From NCBI RefSeq assembly GCF_002005225.1, contig NZ_CP019724.1, positions 1,550,001 through 1,614,000 of the forward strand: 64,000 nt of DNA, in the 5' to 3' direction. Each line of letters opens with the position of its first letter. The stretch's first letter is position 1. The notes beneath the pieces are model-generated. The model saw only the letters and a list, made by a program, of their open reading frames with translations. It was not told the DNA's origin and did not search any database. Shown here piece after piece: positions 10,201 to 18,243 of the stretch. Position numbers and translations under genes: made by a program. Source of the DNA: Streptomyces pactum (GTDB lineage Bacteria > Actinomycetota > Actinomycetes > Streptomycetales > Streptomycetaceae).

Positions 10201-13200
10201 GCCACGCCGCGTGTCGAGGGGGGCGAGGCCCAGTGCGCGCAACTGCTCGCGGACGGGGCCCTCGGTGCCCATGCCGCCCTCGTCCCACAGCGGCCAGTTG
10301 ACGGACACGGTACGGCCGCTGCGCAGGCCCGCGCCGACGAGCCGGTCGCGGTGGGCGGCGTAGGCGTCCATGAAGGCGTTGGCGGCGGCGTAGTCGCTCT
10401 GCCCCGGGTTGCCGAAGGCGCCGGCGAGAGACGAGAAGCAGACGAACAGCTCCAGCGGCTGCTCCTGGGTCAGCTCGTCCAGGTGGACGAGTCCGGCGAC
10501 CTTGGGGGCGAGGACCCGGTCGAGTTCCTCGGCGCTCTTGCGGACGACGAAGTTGTCGTGGACGACGCCGGCGGCGTGCAGCACGCCGGTCAGCGCGCCG
10601 TGTTCGTCGGTGATGCGGGCCAGTAGGGCGGCAAGGGCGTCCCGGTCGGTGACGTCGACGGCCTCGTACCTGACGGTCAGGCCGGTGGTGCGCAGGGCGT
10701 CCAGAGCGGCGCGCCGCTCCTCGGTCAGTGGCGAGCGCCCGGTGAGGACCACGGTGGCGCGGCCGACGGCGGCCGCGATGTCGCGGGCCGTGATCAGACC
10801 GAGTCCGCCGATGCCGCCGGTGATGAGGTAGACACCGCCCTCCCGCCAGGGCGCGGCGGCGGCCCGGGCCCCGGTGACCTCGGTGAAGCGGCGGATCAGG
10901 CGCCGGCCGTCGTGGTGGCGCACCTCCGGCTCGGGGTCGGTGGTGGCCTCGCTGGTGAGGCGGGCGGCGACGGTGGCGGGTGAGGCGCCGTCCAGGCACT
11001 CCAGGTACTGGGTGCGCAGCTTGGGGTTCTCCAGGTGGGCCGTGCGCAGCAGCGCGCCCAGGCCGCTGAACCAGACCGGCCGGTCGCCGTCGCCGACGGC
11101 CGCCACCTGGAGCAGCGTGGGCCGGCGCACGCCCCGCTCCAGCAGCCGCCGGGTCAGCGTGAACACCTGCCGCACGGCATCGGCGTACTGCCGGTCCGGC
11201 GATGCGTCCGCCGGTGCGAGGAAGGTGCACTCGGTCCCGGCGGGCAGGGCGGCCCGCAGGGTGTCGCGTGCGTCGGCGGTGAGCCGGCCGAGCACCACGA
11301 CGTGCCGTTGTGCGGAAACGCCCGCCGCCCCGGCCGTGGCCTGCCGCTCGGCCCATTCGGGTCGCAGGAGCACGACGTCAGGGATGTCGCCCTCGGCGGC
11401 CGGGGAGCCGGCGGCCGGTGCGGGTCGGTGGGGTGCGCCTTCGGTGTCGAGGTCGAACCAGCAGCGTTCGCGGGCGAAGGGGTAACCCGGAAGGCTGATG
11501 CGGCGCACGGCGCTGCCGGCCGGCCAGGCGTCCTCCCAGCGCACCTCGGCGCCGTCGGCCCATCCCGCGAGCAGCTCCTCGGGGGCCCCGTGCCGGGTCC
11601 AGGCGTCCAGGGCGGCGCGTTCCGCCGGGGCGTCGGCGGGCCGGCCGGGGCGGACGGTACCCCGGTACCAGGGGCCCCTCGCGGCGGGGTCGGTGGCGAA
11701 GGCGGCGAGCCGTTCGCGGGCCTCGGCGAGAGAGGTCACGGCGAGGGCGAGACGCTCCTCCAGAGCCATGCGTCCGGTCTGCAGGGTCCACGTTGCGGCC
11801 CAGAGGTCGGCGTCGGTCAGCCGGCCGAGCCGGGCGTGCAGACGACGGGCCTGCTCGACTAGCTGGGCCTCGCTCTTGGCGGAGAGCACCAGCAGCGCCG
11901 GGCGGCCGTCGGCCGACGCGACCGCGGGGCGGGCGGGTGGCTGGTACTCGGCGATGACGAGATGGGCGTTGGAGCCGCCGCCGCCGAAGCTGGAGACCCC
12001 GGCGACGCGGGGCAGGGTACGGCCCTGAGGCGCGGGCCGGTGCCAGGGCTCCAGGGTCCGCTGGACGCGCAGCGGGGTGCGGTCGAAGTCGATGTGCGGG
12101 TTGAGGGTCGCGGAGTGCAGGCTCGGCACGAGTTCGCCGTGGCGGAGCTGGAGCAGCACCTTGGTGAGCGCGGCGATGCCGGCGGCGGACTCCAGGTGTC
12201 CGATGTTGGACTTCACGGAGCCGACGGCGAGCTGCTCCGGTGCGCCGCCCGCGCGGCGGAAGGCCTGTTCCAGGCCGCTGACCTCGATCGGGTCGCCGAG
12301 GGACGTACCGGTGCCGTGCGCTTCGAGGTAGCTCAGGGAGCGTGCCTCGACACCGGCGGCGGCGAGCGCGTCCGCGATGACCTCGCCCTGCGCCACCGGG
12401 GTCGGCACCGAGTAGCCCGAGGTGCGCCCGCCGTGGTTCACGGCCGTTCCCTTGATGACCCCGTGGATCTGGTCGCCGTCGGCGACGGCCCGCTCCAGTG
12501 GCTTGAGGAGGACGGCGCCGACGCCCTCGCCGGGTACGTAACCGTCGCCGCCCTCGCCGAAGCTGCGGCACCGGCCGTCACTGGAGAGGAACTTGCGCTG
12601 CCCGAGCACCAGGTGCTTGTTGGGATGCGGGGTGAGGTTGACACCGCCCGCGAGCGCGGTGTCGCACTGACCGCTGCGGATGGCCTCACAGGCCAGATGG
12701 ATGGCGGTGAGACTGGACGAGCACATGGTGTCCACGGCCAGGCTCGGTCCGTGGAAGTCGTAGAAGTACGACACCCGGTTGGCGACCGTGGAAGCGCTGC
12801 CCCACAGGGCCGCGGGCTCCCCGCGCTCCTGCGCCTGGGCCCCCAGGAGCTGGTACTCCTGGTACATCACACCGACGAACACACCGACCTTCGCGCCGCG
12901 CGAGAGCCGGTCGGCGGTGTATCCGGCATCCTCCAGGGTGTGGTGAGCGCACTGCAGGAACAGCCGCTCCTGCGGGTCGAGGTAGTCGGCCTCCAGCAGC
13001 GAGATCTGGAAGAACAGCGGGTCGAACCGGTCGATGTCGTCCAGGAAGCCACCCCAGCCGCCGGCCCCCGCCTCCGCGTACCGCCCCCGGTTCCAGCGAT
13101 CGGCCGGTACCTCCCGGACACAGTCCCGGCCCACGCGCAAGTTCTGCCAGAACTCATCCAGGTCGGCCGCCTCCGGATACCGGCCGCTGACACCGACGAT

Positions 13201-16200
13201 CGCGATGTCACCGGGACGCACGGACCCCGGCCCGGCGGGTGCCCCGGCGGTCCCGGCGGTCCCGGCGGTCGGGACGGTCGGGACGGTCTCGAGCTCCGGG
13301 ACGGGCTCGACAGCGGGCAGCGGACGGCTGGAGAGCCCGGTCAGCTCCGCGCACACACGGCCCCGTTCGTCCAGGACGGTGACGTCCAGCCGGGCGGAGG
13401 CCCGGTCGGTGCCGCCGCCGGGCCGGTGGCGGATCCAGGCGTACGCCCGGGCGGGCGAGGCGGCGAGGGCCTCGGCGCGGGTGAGGGCGAACGGCAGCGC
13501 GAGCGCCGCCGAGCCGCCGTCGCCCAGCCACAGGCCGATGGTGCTCTGGAGGGCGCCGTCGAGGATGCTCGGGTGCAGCAGGCCGCCGGGCAGCGCTTCG
13601 GCCGCCTCCGGCAGGCGCAGCTCGGCGAGGACCTGGCGCCGGCCCTCCGCGTCCCCGCCGGTGCGCAGCTCGGTCAGGGACCGCTGCGAGGGGCCGTACG
13701 CCAGGCCGAGGCCGTCGTAGACGCCGTAGACGTGCTCACCTGTGTACGTCGCCCCGGTGCATGCGGCCCGCAGTTCGGCGAGGGGCAGGGTGCGCCCGGT
13801 GGCATCCTCGGCCAGGGCCGCCCGGCCCTGGCCGCACAGGGTGGTGCCACCGTCGGCTCCGACGGTGAGGATCTCGTACGTGCAGACCTTGCCGCCGGTG
13901 CGCACGCGCACCCGCAGCGTCAGTCCGTCGGGGCCGTACACGGCGGCCCGGAGCCACACCACGTCGGTCAGCCGGACGGCGGCGGTGTCCTCCCGGCCCA
14001 GCGCCCGGGCGACCGCCACGCGCGCCATCTCCAGATGCGCTACGCCCGGCAGCACCCGGCCGCCGCGGATCCGGTGGTCGCGCAGATACGGTTCCGAGCC
14101 GTCGAAGCGGGTCTCGTACGTCGCCTCGTCCGCCGGGCCGCCGGGCACGGTCCGCTGGAGCAGCGGGTGGCTCCGCGGGGCGGTGGTACTCGGCGAGTCC
14201 GCCTGGGCGGCGGGCGCGTTCCGGACGCCGTGGGCGCCGACGAGGTGGGTCGCCATGGCCTGCAGCGTGCGGTGCTCGCCGAAGACGCCCGCAACCAGCG
14301 CCGTCCCGTACCGCTCGTTCACCCGCTCGGCGAGCCGCGCGCGCCCGCCCAGGTCCAGCCCGAACTCGCCGAGCTCCGCGTCGGGGTGCACATCGTCGGG
14401 GTGCACCCCGACCAGGGCCGCCACCTCTTCGGTGAGGGCGGTGCGTACGCCGGCGAGGGAGTCGGGGGTGCCGGGGGCGGTCGGAGCGGGGGCCGTTTCG
14501 GCCGGAGCCTCGGCGGCGGGACTCTGCGCGGGGAAGGACGGTGCGGCGGGAGCGGGCACGGCAGGCGCCACGGAAGCAGGCACGGCGGGAGGGTGCACGG
14601 CCGGCGCTGCCGCCACCGCACCGGCACCGGCACCGGCACCGGCACCGGCACCGGCAGGCACCTGAGGCTCCAACCACGCCGCGAGCTCCGCGATCGTCCG
14701 GTGCTCGAACATCACCGTCGGCGACAACTCCACCGACAGCCGCCCCTCCAACTCCCCCACCAACGCCAACAGATCAGCCGACCCCAACCCCAACTCGTAA
14801 TAACCCACACCCACATCCACCACATCCACCGCCACACCCAGCCGAGCACCCACCAACTCCCGCAACACGGCGGAAACGGACAGCGACTCCACCACCGGCA
14901 CCGCGACAGGGCCGGAAACGGGCACCGCCGACGCGTCGGGAGCGGGCACGGCGGGAGCGGGCGCGACGGGAGCGGGCACGGCGGGAGCGGGAGCGGGAGC
15001 GGGAGCGAGCACGGCGGGAGCAGGCGCGGCGGGAGCGGGCGCGTGCGCGGCCGACGCTGCCGCCACCGCACCGGCTCCAGAACCGGCACCGCCACCGGCA
15101 CCGGCACCGGCAGGCACCTGAGGCTCCAACCACGCCGCGAGCTCCGCGATCGTCCGATGCTCGAACATCACCGTCGGCGACAACTCCACCGACAGCCGCC
15201 CCTCCAACTTCCCCACCAACGCCAACAGATCAGCCGACCCCAACCCCAACTCGTAATAACCCACGCCCACATCCACCGCATCCACCGCCACACCCAGCCG
15301 AGCACCCACCAACTCCCGCAACACGGCGGAAACGGACAGCGACTCCACCACCGGCACCGCGACAGGGCCGGAGACGGGCACCGCCGACGCGACGGGAGCG
15401 TCACCACGGACGTCGAGCGCGCCGGCGGCCCGGATGCGCTTGGCGACGAACTGCCCGACCTCGGCGACCTTCCGACCGGCCTCGTCGTAGAACTCCACGA
15501 CCAGACGGATGAGTTCGTCGTCGCGGCGGACGGAGTCGGCGGGCACCCGGACGTAGCAGCGCCCGCCGAGCGGCCCGGCCGCGCGGAACCGGTCGAACAT
15601 CAGCGGGAGGTAGAGGCCGGGGCCGTCGTTGTCCCCGTGCAGCATGCCCAGGGCGACACCGCCGCCGAGGAGCCCGGCTTCGAAGAGGGCGGGGTGGAAG
15701 AGGAACGCACCGGTGGAGGCCTGGTGTTCGGGAGCGAGTTCCAGCTCGGCGATCCAGTCGCCGGGGCGGTGGTGGACCGCGCCGCCGAGCTTCATCAGGC
15801 CCGAGTGGAAGAGGTCGTACTCCCGGCACCAGGTGTAGATCTCGTCCATGGTGGTGCGCCGGGTCGCCTCCTGGACGGGCAGCGGGAGCCGCTCCGTGTA
15901 GGTGACGGGACCGCGGTGGTGCGCGGTGACGACGGCGTGCAGCACGTCGGTGGTGTCCTGACCGCGACGGCTGCGCACCTCCATGCGCCATCCCCCGCCG
16001 GCGGCGGGGCGCCCCTCGACGGTGGTCAGGACGGCCTCACCGGGCCCGGCGACGAGCGGCGCGAGGATGGTGAGGTTGCGCAACTCCACCTCGGGCATGG
16101 GGTGTCCGTGCCGGGCCAGCACCTGGAGCACCAGGTCCACGTAGCCGACACCGGGCAGCAGGCTGCGGCCGTACACGACGTGCCCGCGCAACAGGGGGTT

Positions 16201-16248
16201 GTCGGCGGTGACGGTGAAGGTCTCGGCGAACGCGGGAGATGTGGTCAT
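7300..16248 (-). CDS. Trans-AT type I polyketide synthase, DH*-ACP-ACP-ACP0-DH-KS-KR-ACP-KS0-PCP
   Basis: A 2982-residue modular PKS with no acyltransferase domain; malonyl units must come from a separate AT not in this window. Order: N-terminal double-hotdog DH (H23 in HVVYGRSLLPG, but HPALFEAG has Glu where Asp is usual); ACP1 (Ser338); ACP2 (Ser490); a third ACP near 590-667 whose motif reads FGLDLGG with no serine; DH near 690-980 (HRIRGGRVLPG, HPSILDGALQS); KS1 near 1013-1435 with Cys1176, HGTGT and NIGH intact; KR (TGGIGGLG near 1810, SDYAAAN near 1951); ACP (Ser2170); KS2 near 2257-2680; PCP-like carrier (LGGNSLL, Ser2906). KS2 keeps Cys2417 and the last His but has SAANGT in place of AHGTGT, so the middle His is Ala2551 and it is probably a non-elongating KS0. 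The ATG overlaps the TGA of the PPTase gene. The product is unknown. Confidence 0.93.
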   Translation of the reverse strand: MTTSPAFAETFTVTADNPLLRGHVVYGRSLLPGVGYVDLVLQVLARHGHPMPEVELRNLTILAPLVAGPGEAVLTTVEGRPAAGGGWRMEVRSRRGQDTTDVLHAVVTAHHRGPVTYTERLPLPVQEATRRTTMDEIYTWCREYDLFHSGLMKLGGAVHHRPGDWIAELELAPEHQASTGAFLFHPALFEAGLLGGGVALGMLHGDNDGPGLYLPLMFDRFRAAGPLGGRCYVRVPADSVRRDDELIRLVVEFYDEAGRKVAEVGQFVAKRIRAAGALDVRGDAPVASAVPVSGPVAVPVVESLSVSAVLRELVGARLGVAVDAVDVGVGYYELGLGSADLLALVGKLEGRLSVELSPTVMFEHRTIAELAAWLEPQVPAGAGAGGGAGSGAGAVAAASAAHAPAPAAPAPAVLAPAPAPAPAVPAPVAPAPAVPAPDASAVPVSGPVAVPVVESLSVSAVLRELVGARLGVAVDVVDVGVGYYELGLGSADLLALVGELEGRLSVELSPTVMFEHRTIAELAAWLEPQVPAGAGAGAGAGAGAVAAAPAVHPPAVPASVAPAVPAPAAPSFPAQSPAAEAPAETAPAPTAPGTPDSLAGVRTALTEEVAALVGVHPDDVHPDAELGEFGLDLGGRARLAERVNERYGTALVAGVFGEHRTLQAMATHLVGAHGVRNAPAAQADSPSTTAPRSHPLLQRTVPGGPADEATYETRFDGSEPYLRDHRIRGGRVLPGVAHLEMARVAVARALGREDTAAVRLTDVVWLRAAVYGPDGLTLRVRVRTGGKVCTYEILTVGADGGTTLCGQGRAALAEDATGRTLPLAELRAACTGATYTGEHVYGVYDGLGLAYGPSQRSLTELRTGGDAEGRRQVLAELRLPEAAEALPGGLLHPSILDGALQSTIGLWLGDGGSAALALPFALTRAEALAASPARAYAWIRHRPGGGTDRASARLDVTVLDERGRVCAELTGLSSRPLPAVEPVPELETVPTVPTAGTAGTAGAPAGPGSVRPGDIAIVGVSGRYPEAADLDEFWQNLRVGRDCVREVPADRWNRGRYAEAGAGGWGGFLDDIDRFDPLFFQISLLEADYLDPQERLFLQCAHHTLEDAGYTADRLSRGAKVGVFVGVMYQEYQLLGAQAQERGEPAALWGSASTVANRVSYFYDFHGPSLAVDTMCSSSLTAIHLACEAIRSGQCDTALAGGVNLTPHPNKHLVLGQRKFLSSDGRCRSFGEGGDGYVPGEGVGAVLLKPLERAVADGDQIHGVIKGTAVNHGGRTSGYSVPTPVAQGEVIADALAAAGVEARSLSYLEAHGTGTSLGDPIEVSGLEQAFRRAGGAPEQLAVGSVKSNIGHLESAAGIAALTKVLLQLRHGELVPSLHSATLNPHIDFDRTPLRVQRTLEPWHRPAPQGRTLPRVAGVSSFGGGGSNAHLVIAEYQPPARPAVASADGRPALLVLSAKSEAQLVEQARRLHARLGRLTDADLWAATWTLQTGRMALEERLALAVTSLAEARERLAAFATDPAARGPWYRGTVRPGRPADAPAERAALDAWTRHGAPEELLAGWADGAEVRWEDAWPAGSAVRRISLPGYPFARERCWFDLDTEGAPHRPAPAAGSPAAEGDIPDVVLLRPEWAERQATAGAAGVSAQRHVVVLGRLTADARDTLRAALPAGTECTFLAPADASPDRQYADAVRQVFTLTRRLLERGVRRPTLLQVAAVGDGDRPVWFSGLGALLRTAHLENPKLRTQYLECLDGASPATVAARLTSEATTDPEPEVRHHDGRRLIRRFTEVTGARAAAAPWREGGVYLITGGIGGLGLITARDIAAAVGRATVVLTGRSPLTEERRAALDALRTTGLTVRYEAVDVTDRDALAALLARITDEHGALTGVLHAAGVVHDNFVVRKSAEELDRVLAPKVAGLVHLDELTQEQPLELFVCFSSLAGAFGNPGQSDYAAANAFMDAYAAHRDRLVGAGLRSGRTVSVNWPLWDEGGMGTEGPVREQLRALGLAPLDTRRGLAALRQALAGAEGGVTDGRLLVVAGDREALLSRLTERAGESAPQTAVPQTAAAETAVPQNAAAETAVPQNAAAQTAVPQNAAAETAVPQNPAARTTTDAAPQAPAPAPVAGGGSAPSVEDRAVAHLRRVLAAALKLGPERLDPDTPLERYGMDSVLAVTMVQPLEDTFGPLSRTLLFEVRTVRGLARYLADEHGQALRALVGEAAPEAPRARTAAPVTARTDSTAPAPVPALAHAPAQAPTDRDIAVIGIGGRYPHADDLEEFWAVLREGRDCVTEVPGDRWKTEGGARYGAFLDGIDRFDPLHFGISPREAAAMDPQQRLFLETVWHLLEQGGVTQEVIERRYGRRVGVYVGAAYQMYRADTSEPVLAALTSSASYNLIANRVSHFFGLEGPSLAVDSMCTSSAMAVHLACADLLRGECELAVAGGVNLTVHEDKYVALSEMQLLGTHPGSRSFRDGDGYLPAEAVGAVLLKPLDAALRDGDTVLAVLKSTSSLHGGRSNGFMTPSHRTQVAAMRRALERAGAEPGSIGYVESAANGTAFSDEVELRALREVFTGVTTPVPVGAVKSNLGHPEAASGIAQLTKVVLQLQHGRIAPLVAAGTANPRLDLDGSPLELCDRLTDWEPRGGTDTGGPSRPRRALINCVAAGGSHVSMVVEAPPAAAEAGPATPDTAPQVVVVSARTEERLRTAVRRLLDHLADLPGEDGTGSHVSLADIAYTTQLGREPLAERLAVVAADRAELARALADHLAGTPTAAPVYRGNADDDAGPWTSVLSGARSRAFLAGLAEDRALEELAALWVRGVRVPWSALHTGRRRMAPLPATAFEAGSYWVGRDAQAAVPHTRAPEPVPPADAATDAEQVMGQAWADVLQVDAATLTARTDFFSLGGNSLLATRLINLLKERAGVELPVEAVFAAPRLSDMAGELRQRLLVAGDTSRPELDLILESMALVEHMSDEELDALDTES
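9931..10080. repeat. 30-bp tandem repeat in PKS linker (5 units)
   Basis: Five consecutive 30-bp units start at 9931, 9961, 9991, 10021 and 10051, the last one diverged. On the minus strand they encode a decapeptide of the type ETAVPQNAAA in the linker between the KR and the fourth ACP. The unit is a multiple of three, so changes in copy number would keep the frame and only alter linker length. Confidence 0.9.
14655..14935. repeat. Duplicated ACP block, copy A (ACP2)
   Basis: This 281-bp block matches 15111-15391 with five mismatches that I count, at a fixed offset of 456 bp. It encodes the ACP with Ser490. Its codon use differs from the rest of the PKS: on the coding strand it is rich in TTG, GGT, GGG, GAT and GCT instead of C-ending codons. 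Confidence 0.93.
15111..15391. repeat. Duplicated ACP block, copy B (ACP1)
   Basis: Partner of 14655-14935; encodes the ACP with Ser338. The two proteins differ at only two places I can see (Ala/Val before the conserved DVGVGYY and Lys/Glu in the following helix). Between the copies lies an Ala/Pro-rich linker, and hexanucleotide CACCGG runs border both. Confidence 0.93.
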
Positions 16249-16973
16249 CGGATTTCCGTCCCAGAAAGGGCGCACGAAGGTGCCCGAGTGTGCGTGGCGC
16301 GAACCGGGGTCTCGGCTACGGACAGGGGGAGAGCGATGGCTGTCAGGATGAACCCGTCGCGGTGCATCCAGCGCCCCGTGAGCCGGGGGACCGGATTCCC
16401 GGCCGCCTGGGGCGGGGGCACCAGGAACCGCGCGGAGAAGAAGCCACCGGAGTCGATGTCGATCCGGGCCCCGTCGAATCCCAGCATCCGCTGGGTGAGG
16501 GGGAACCAGACCTTGAAGACCGCCTCCTTGCAACTGAAGAGCAGACGGTCCCATGGCACCGCGTCGCTTCGCGCGCCCAGCCGTTCCACGAGGTCTCGTT
16601 CGGCCGGCAGGGCGATCAGGTCCAGCAGGTCTCCGGGAAGCGGGGCGCTTTCCTCGGCGTCGATGCCCACGGAGTGCAGTCGGCTGGCCCGCGCCACCGC
16701 GGCGGCGCGGTATCCGGCGCAGTGCGTCATGCTGCCGACCACTCCGGCGGGCCACCGCGGCGCACGCTGCCTCCCGGGCGGCAGCGGAACCGGCGGTATT
16801 CCCAGTTCACCGAGCGCGGTACGAGCGCACCGTCGCACCGTCGCGAATTCCCGCCGACGCCGTGGTACGGCGTCGGCGACGGCCGCGCGTTCCTCGGCGA
16901 AGAGACGAATGTCCGCGTCGTCGTCGAATGCCTCGGCGGACATCACGTCGACGGGAAGTATCTCCTCGATCAC
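16245..16973 (-). CDS. Sfp/EntD-type 4'-phosphopantetheinyl transferase
   Basis: A 242-residue PPTase that moves phosphopantetheine from CoA to the serine of ACP and PCP domains, so it probably activates the carriers of the adjacent PKS and NRPS. Family motifs are present: SVGIDAEE for the Mg-binding acidic pair, and the helix motif FSCKEAVFKVW. RRCARTALGELG and VGSMTHCAGY fit the EntD-like group, and the length is normal. Its TGA overlaps the ATG of the PKS gene (ATGA), so it is the first clear gene of a PPTase-PKS-NRPS operon. The ATG is at 16973. I am sure of the family; dedication to this cluster is inferred from position. Confidence 0.93.
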   Translation of the reverse strand: MIEEILPVDVMSAEAFDDDADIRLFAEERAAVADAVPRRRREFATVRRCARTALGELGIPPVPLPPGRQRAPRWPAGVVGSMTHCAGYRAAAVARASRLHSVGIDAEESAPLPGDLLDLIALPAERDLVERLGARSDAVPWDRLLFSCKEAVFKVWFPLTQRMLGFDGARIDIDSGGFFSARFLVPPPQAAGNPVPRLTGRWMHRDGFILTAIALPLSVAETPVRATHTRAPSCALSGTEIR

Positions 16974-17002
16974 TGCTCCCCCGAGCCCCGTTCTTTGACC
17001 GA

Positions 17003-17206
17003 TTACCAGGTGGTCGGCGAGGAGCGCTCGACGAATGTCCCTGCTCCGCCGGCCGGACGGAAGGCCGGCGGGCTGTTATCGGGCATCAAGCGGACGCGAA
17101 GACAATGGTCGGCTTCGCCGTCGAAATCCATACGGCCGAGCATGTGCGAGCGCACGCGTATTTCCCCCGTGTCGATGTGCGTTGTGCGACTGCGAAATGG
17201 ACTCAC
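17003..17206 (-). CDS. Possible small protein, unknown function
   Basis: A 67-codon frame starting with GTG and ending 29 bp before the PPTase start, in the same direction. The middle part (HIDTGEIRVRSHMLGRMDF) looks protein-like and third-position GC is moderate. I see no ribosome binding site before the GTG and recognise no family; it is not MbtH-like. It could be a real short leader gene of the biosynthetic operon, a gene remnant, or chance. Confidence 0.25.
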   Translation of the reverse strand: MSPFRSRTTHIDTGEIRVRSHMLGRMDFDGEADHCLRVRLMPDNSPPAFRPAGGAGTFVERSSPTTW

Positions 17207-17645
17207 ACAGGTGACGCCATGGCCAGGCGGAGGCTGTGCGATCGCAGATCAGTGTTCTACGTGATAAAGGCGAGGCAGACCTGGCGGCTTACAGCGTCCC
17301 GCCGTGAGGATTCCGGCAAGTCGCGCTCAGGATCGCCACCTTGGATGTCCGGTACCAAGAGCCGGTAACCGGAGAAGGGCAATCGCGGGGATGCCGTCCC
17401 CCTGCCCATGCGATGTCAGGCTTACCCATCTCGTTCCCCCATTCGAATCGAGAGCTTAGATTGGCTGATCACGACCGTCAACCGTCTCCCGAAGATCGCG
17501 CAGCTCGATTCCTCGACCCGGACCCCGCCCGCCGCGACGGACCTGCGGACTTCCCGTCAGTGGACGGTGACCGCGAACAGGACGACGTCCGGCGCATCAC
17601 ATGACGAGGCCGGTGGGCACCGCTGTTCTGAGTGGCGGATCATGG

Positions 17646-17674
17646 TTGACGACGTGCAGTCGATGGCCTAGGCT
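17646..17674 (+). promoter_or_regulatory. Candidate sigma-70-like promoter
   Basis: TTGACG at 17646-17651 and TAGGCT at 17669-17674 are 17 bp apart, close to the main vegetative sigma consensus. It points right, but the next clear gene on that strand starts 570 bp further on, so its target is unclear. It may be a relic of a lost gene or serve a small transcript. Confidence 0.3.
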
Positions 17675-17965
17675 CCCTTCCCATTCGATCACGGTTGTGA
17701 AGCTCTCGGGGGGCGGATCCAACCATGATGGGCGGGGGTGAACGGGGATTGTGCGAGTGGTGAACTCCCACTACTTCTTACTGGCCGTTCGTCATTCAAC
17801 TTCTGGCTTTCGACGCCACGCGGGCCGAGTGCGCATTCTTCAGTGCCGCCTTCCAGGATTACCCGCGGGCGGCGGCCGGCCTGTCGAGACGCGTTTTCCC
17901 CCGACCCGGGTCGGCGAGGAGACCCGCCCGCCGGAGTCACCCCGCGCCGACGCGTGCCCGGCGCC

Positions 17966-18123
17966 GCGTACTGCGGCAGCGCGAAACCGGTGACGGTGAG
18001 CGCCTGGAGCACCGTCCACACCGCGCCCGCCGTGGTGGGCGTCAGCCACAGGCCCAGGCGACACAACTGACCGCCGCCCAGGCGAGATCGGACTCCACGA
18101 CGGTCCGCACGCCGAGGGCCGGC
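17966..18123 (-). pseudogene. Fragment of a small integral membrane protein, frameshifted
   Basis: Read on the minus strand, one frame gives TVVESDLAWAAVSCVAW and the next frame continues LWLTPTTAGAVWTVLQALT and GFALPQY. Joined across one frameshift, this resembles the last two membrane helices of small actinobacterial membrane proteins with a DLAW...GWLTP...VQAL pattern. No start or N-terminal half is visible, so I read it as a remnant. The assignment rests on pattern memory and is weak. Confidence 0.3.
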
Positions 18124-18243
18124 CGGGGCGTGACAGGTCGATTACCCCGCCGGTGACGATGTTGACCCGCCGCCACCCCTGTGAGACTGCCGGGGGAACA
18201 TGACAGACTGCGGTGAGACTTGGGCGCGTTGGGGAGGCGTGGC

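Larger units (their letters stand above)
16974..18243. other. 1.27-kb gene-poor interval between biosynthetic cluster and XRE regulator
   Basis: The composition is less GC-rich than the flanks, especially 17000-17800. I find no convincing full gene. It holds a weak 67-codon frame at 17003-17206 (minus), a promoter-like TTGACG/TAGGCT pair at 17646-17674 (plus), and the frameshifted tail of a small membrane protein near 17966-18123 (minus). The promoter of the PPTase-PKS-NRPS operon should lie here, but I cannot place it. Confidence 0.6.

Noticed and set aside
220..10626. Very long open frame (over 3400 codons) on the plus strand
   Set aside because: It lies opposite the NRPS and PKS genes. 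Its protein is a low-complexity mix rich in Gly, Val, Arg, Asp and Gln without domains; it is a shadow of high-GC coding on the other strand.
11962..16998. 1678-codon frame on the plus strand opposite the PKS
   Set aside because: No recognisable domain; it contains Arg/His-rich runs caused by the ACP linkers. The minus strand shows clear DH, KS and ACP motifs.
17341..17604. Plus-strand 87-codon frame in the gene-poor interval
   Set aside because: No ribosome binding site, no third-position GC bias and no recognisable motif.
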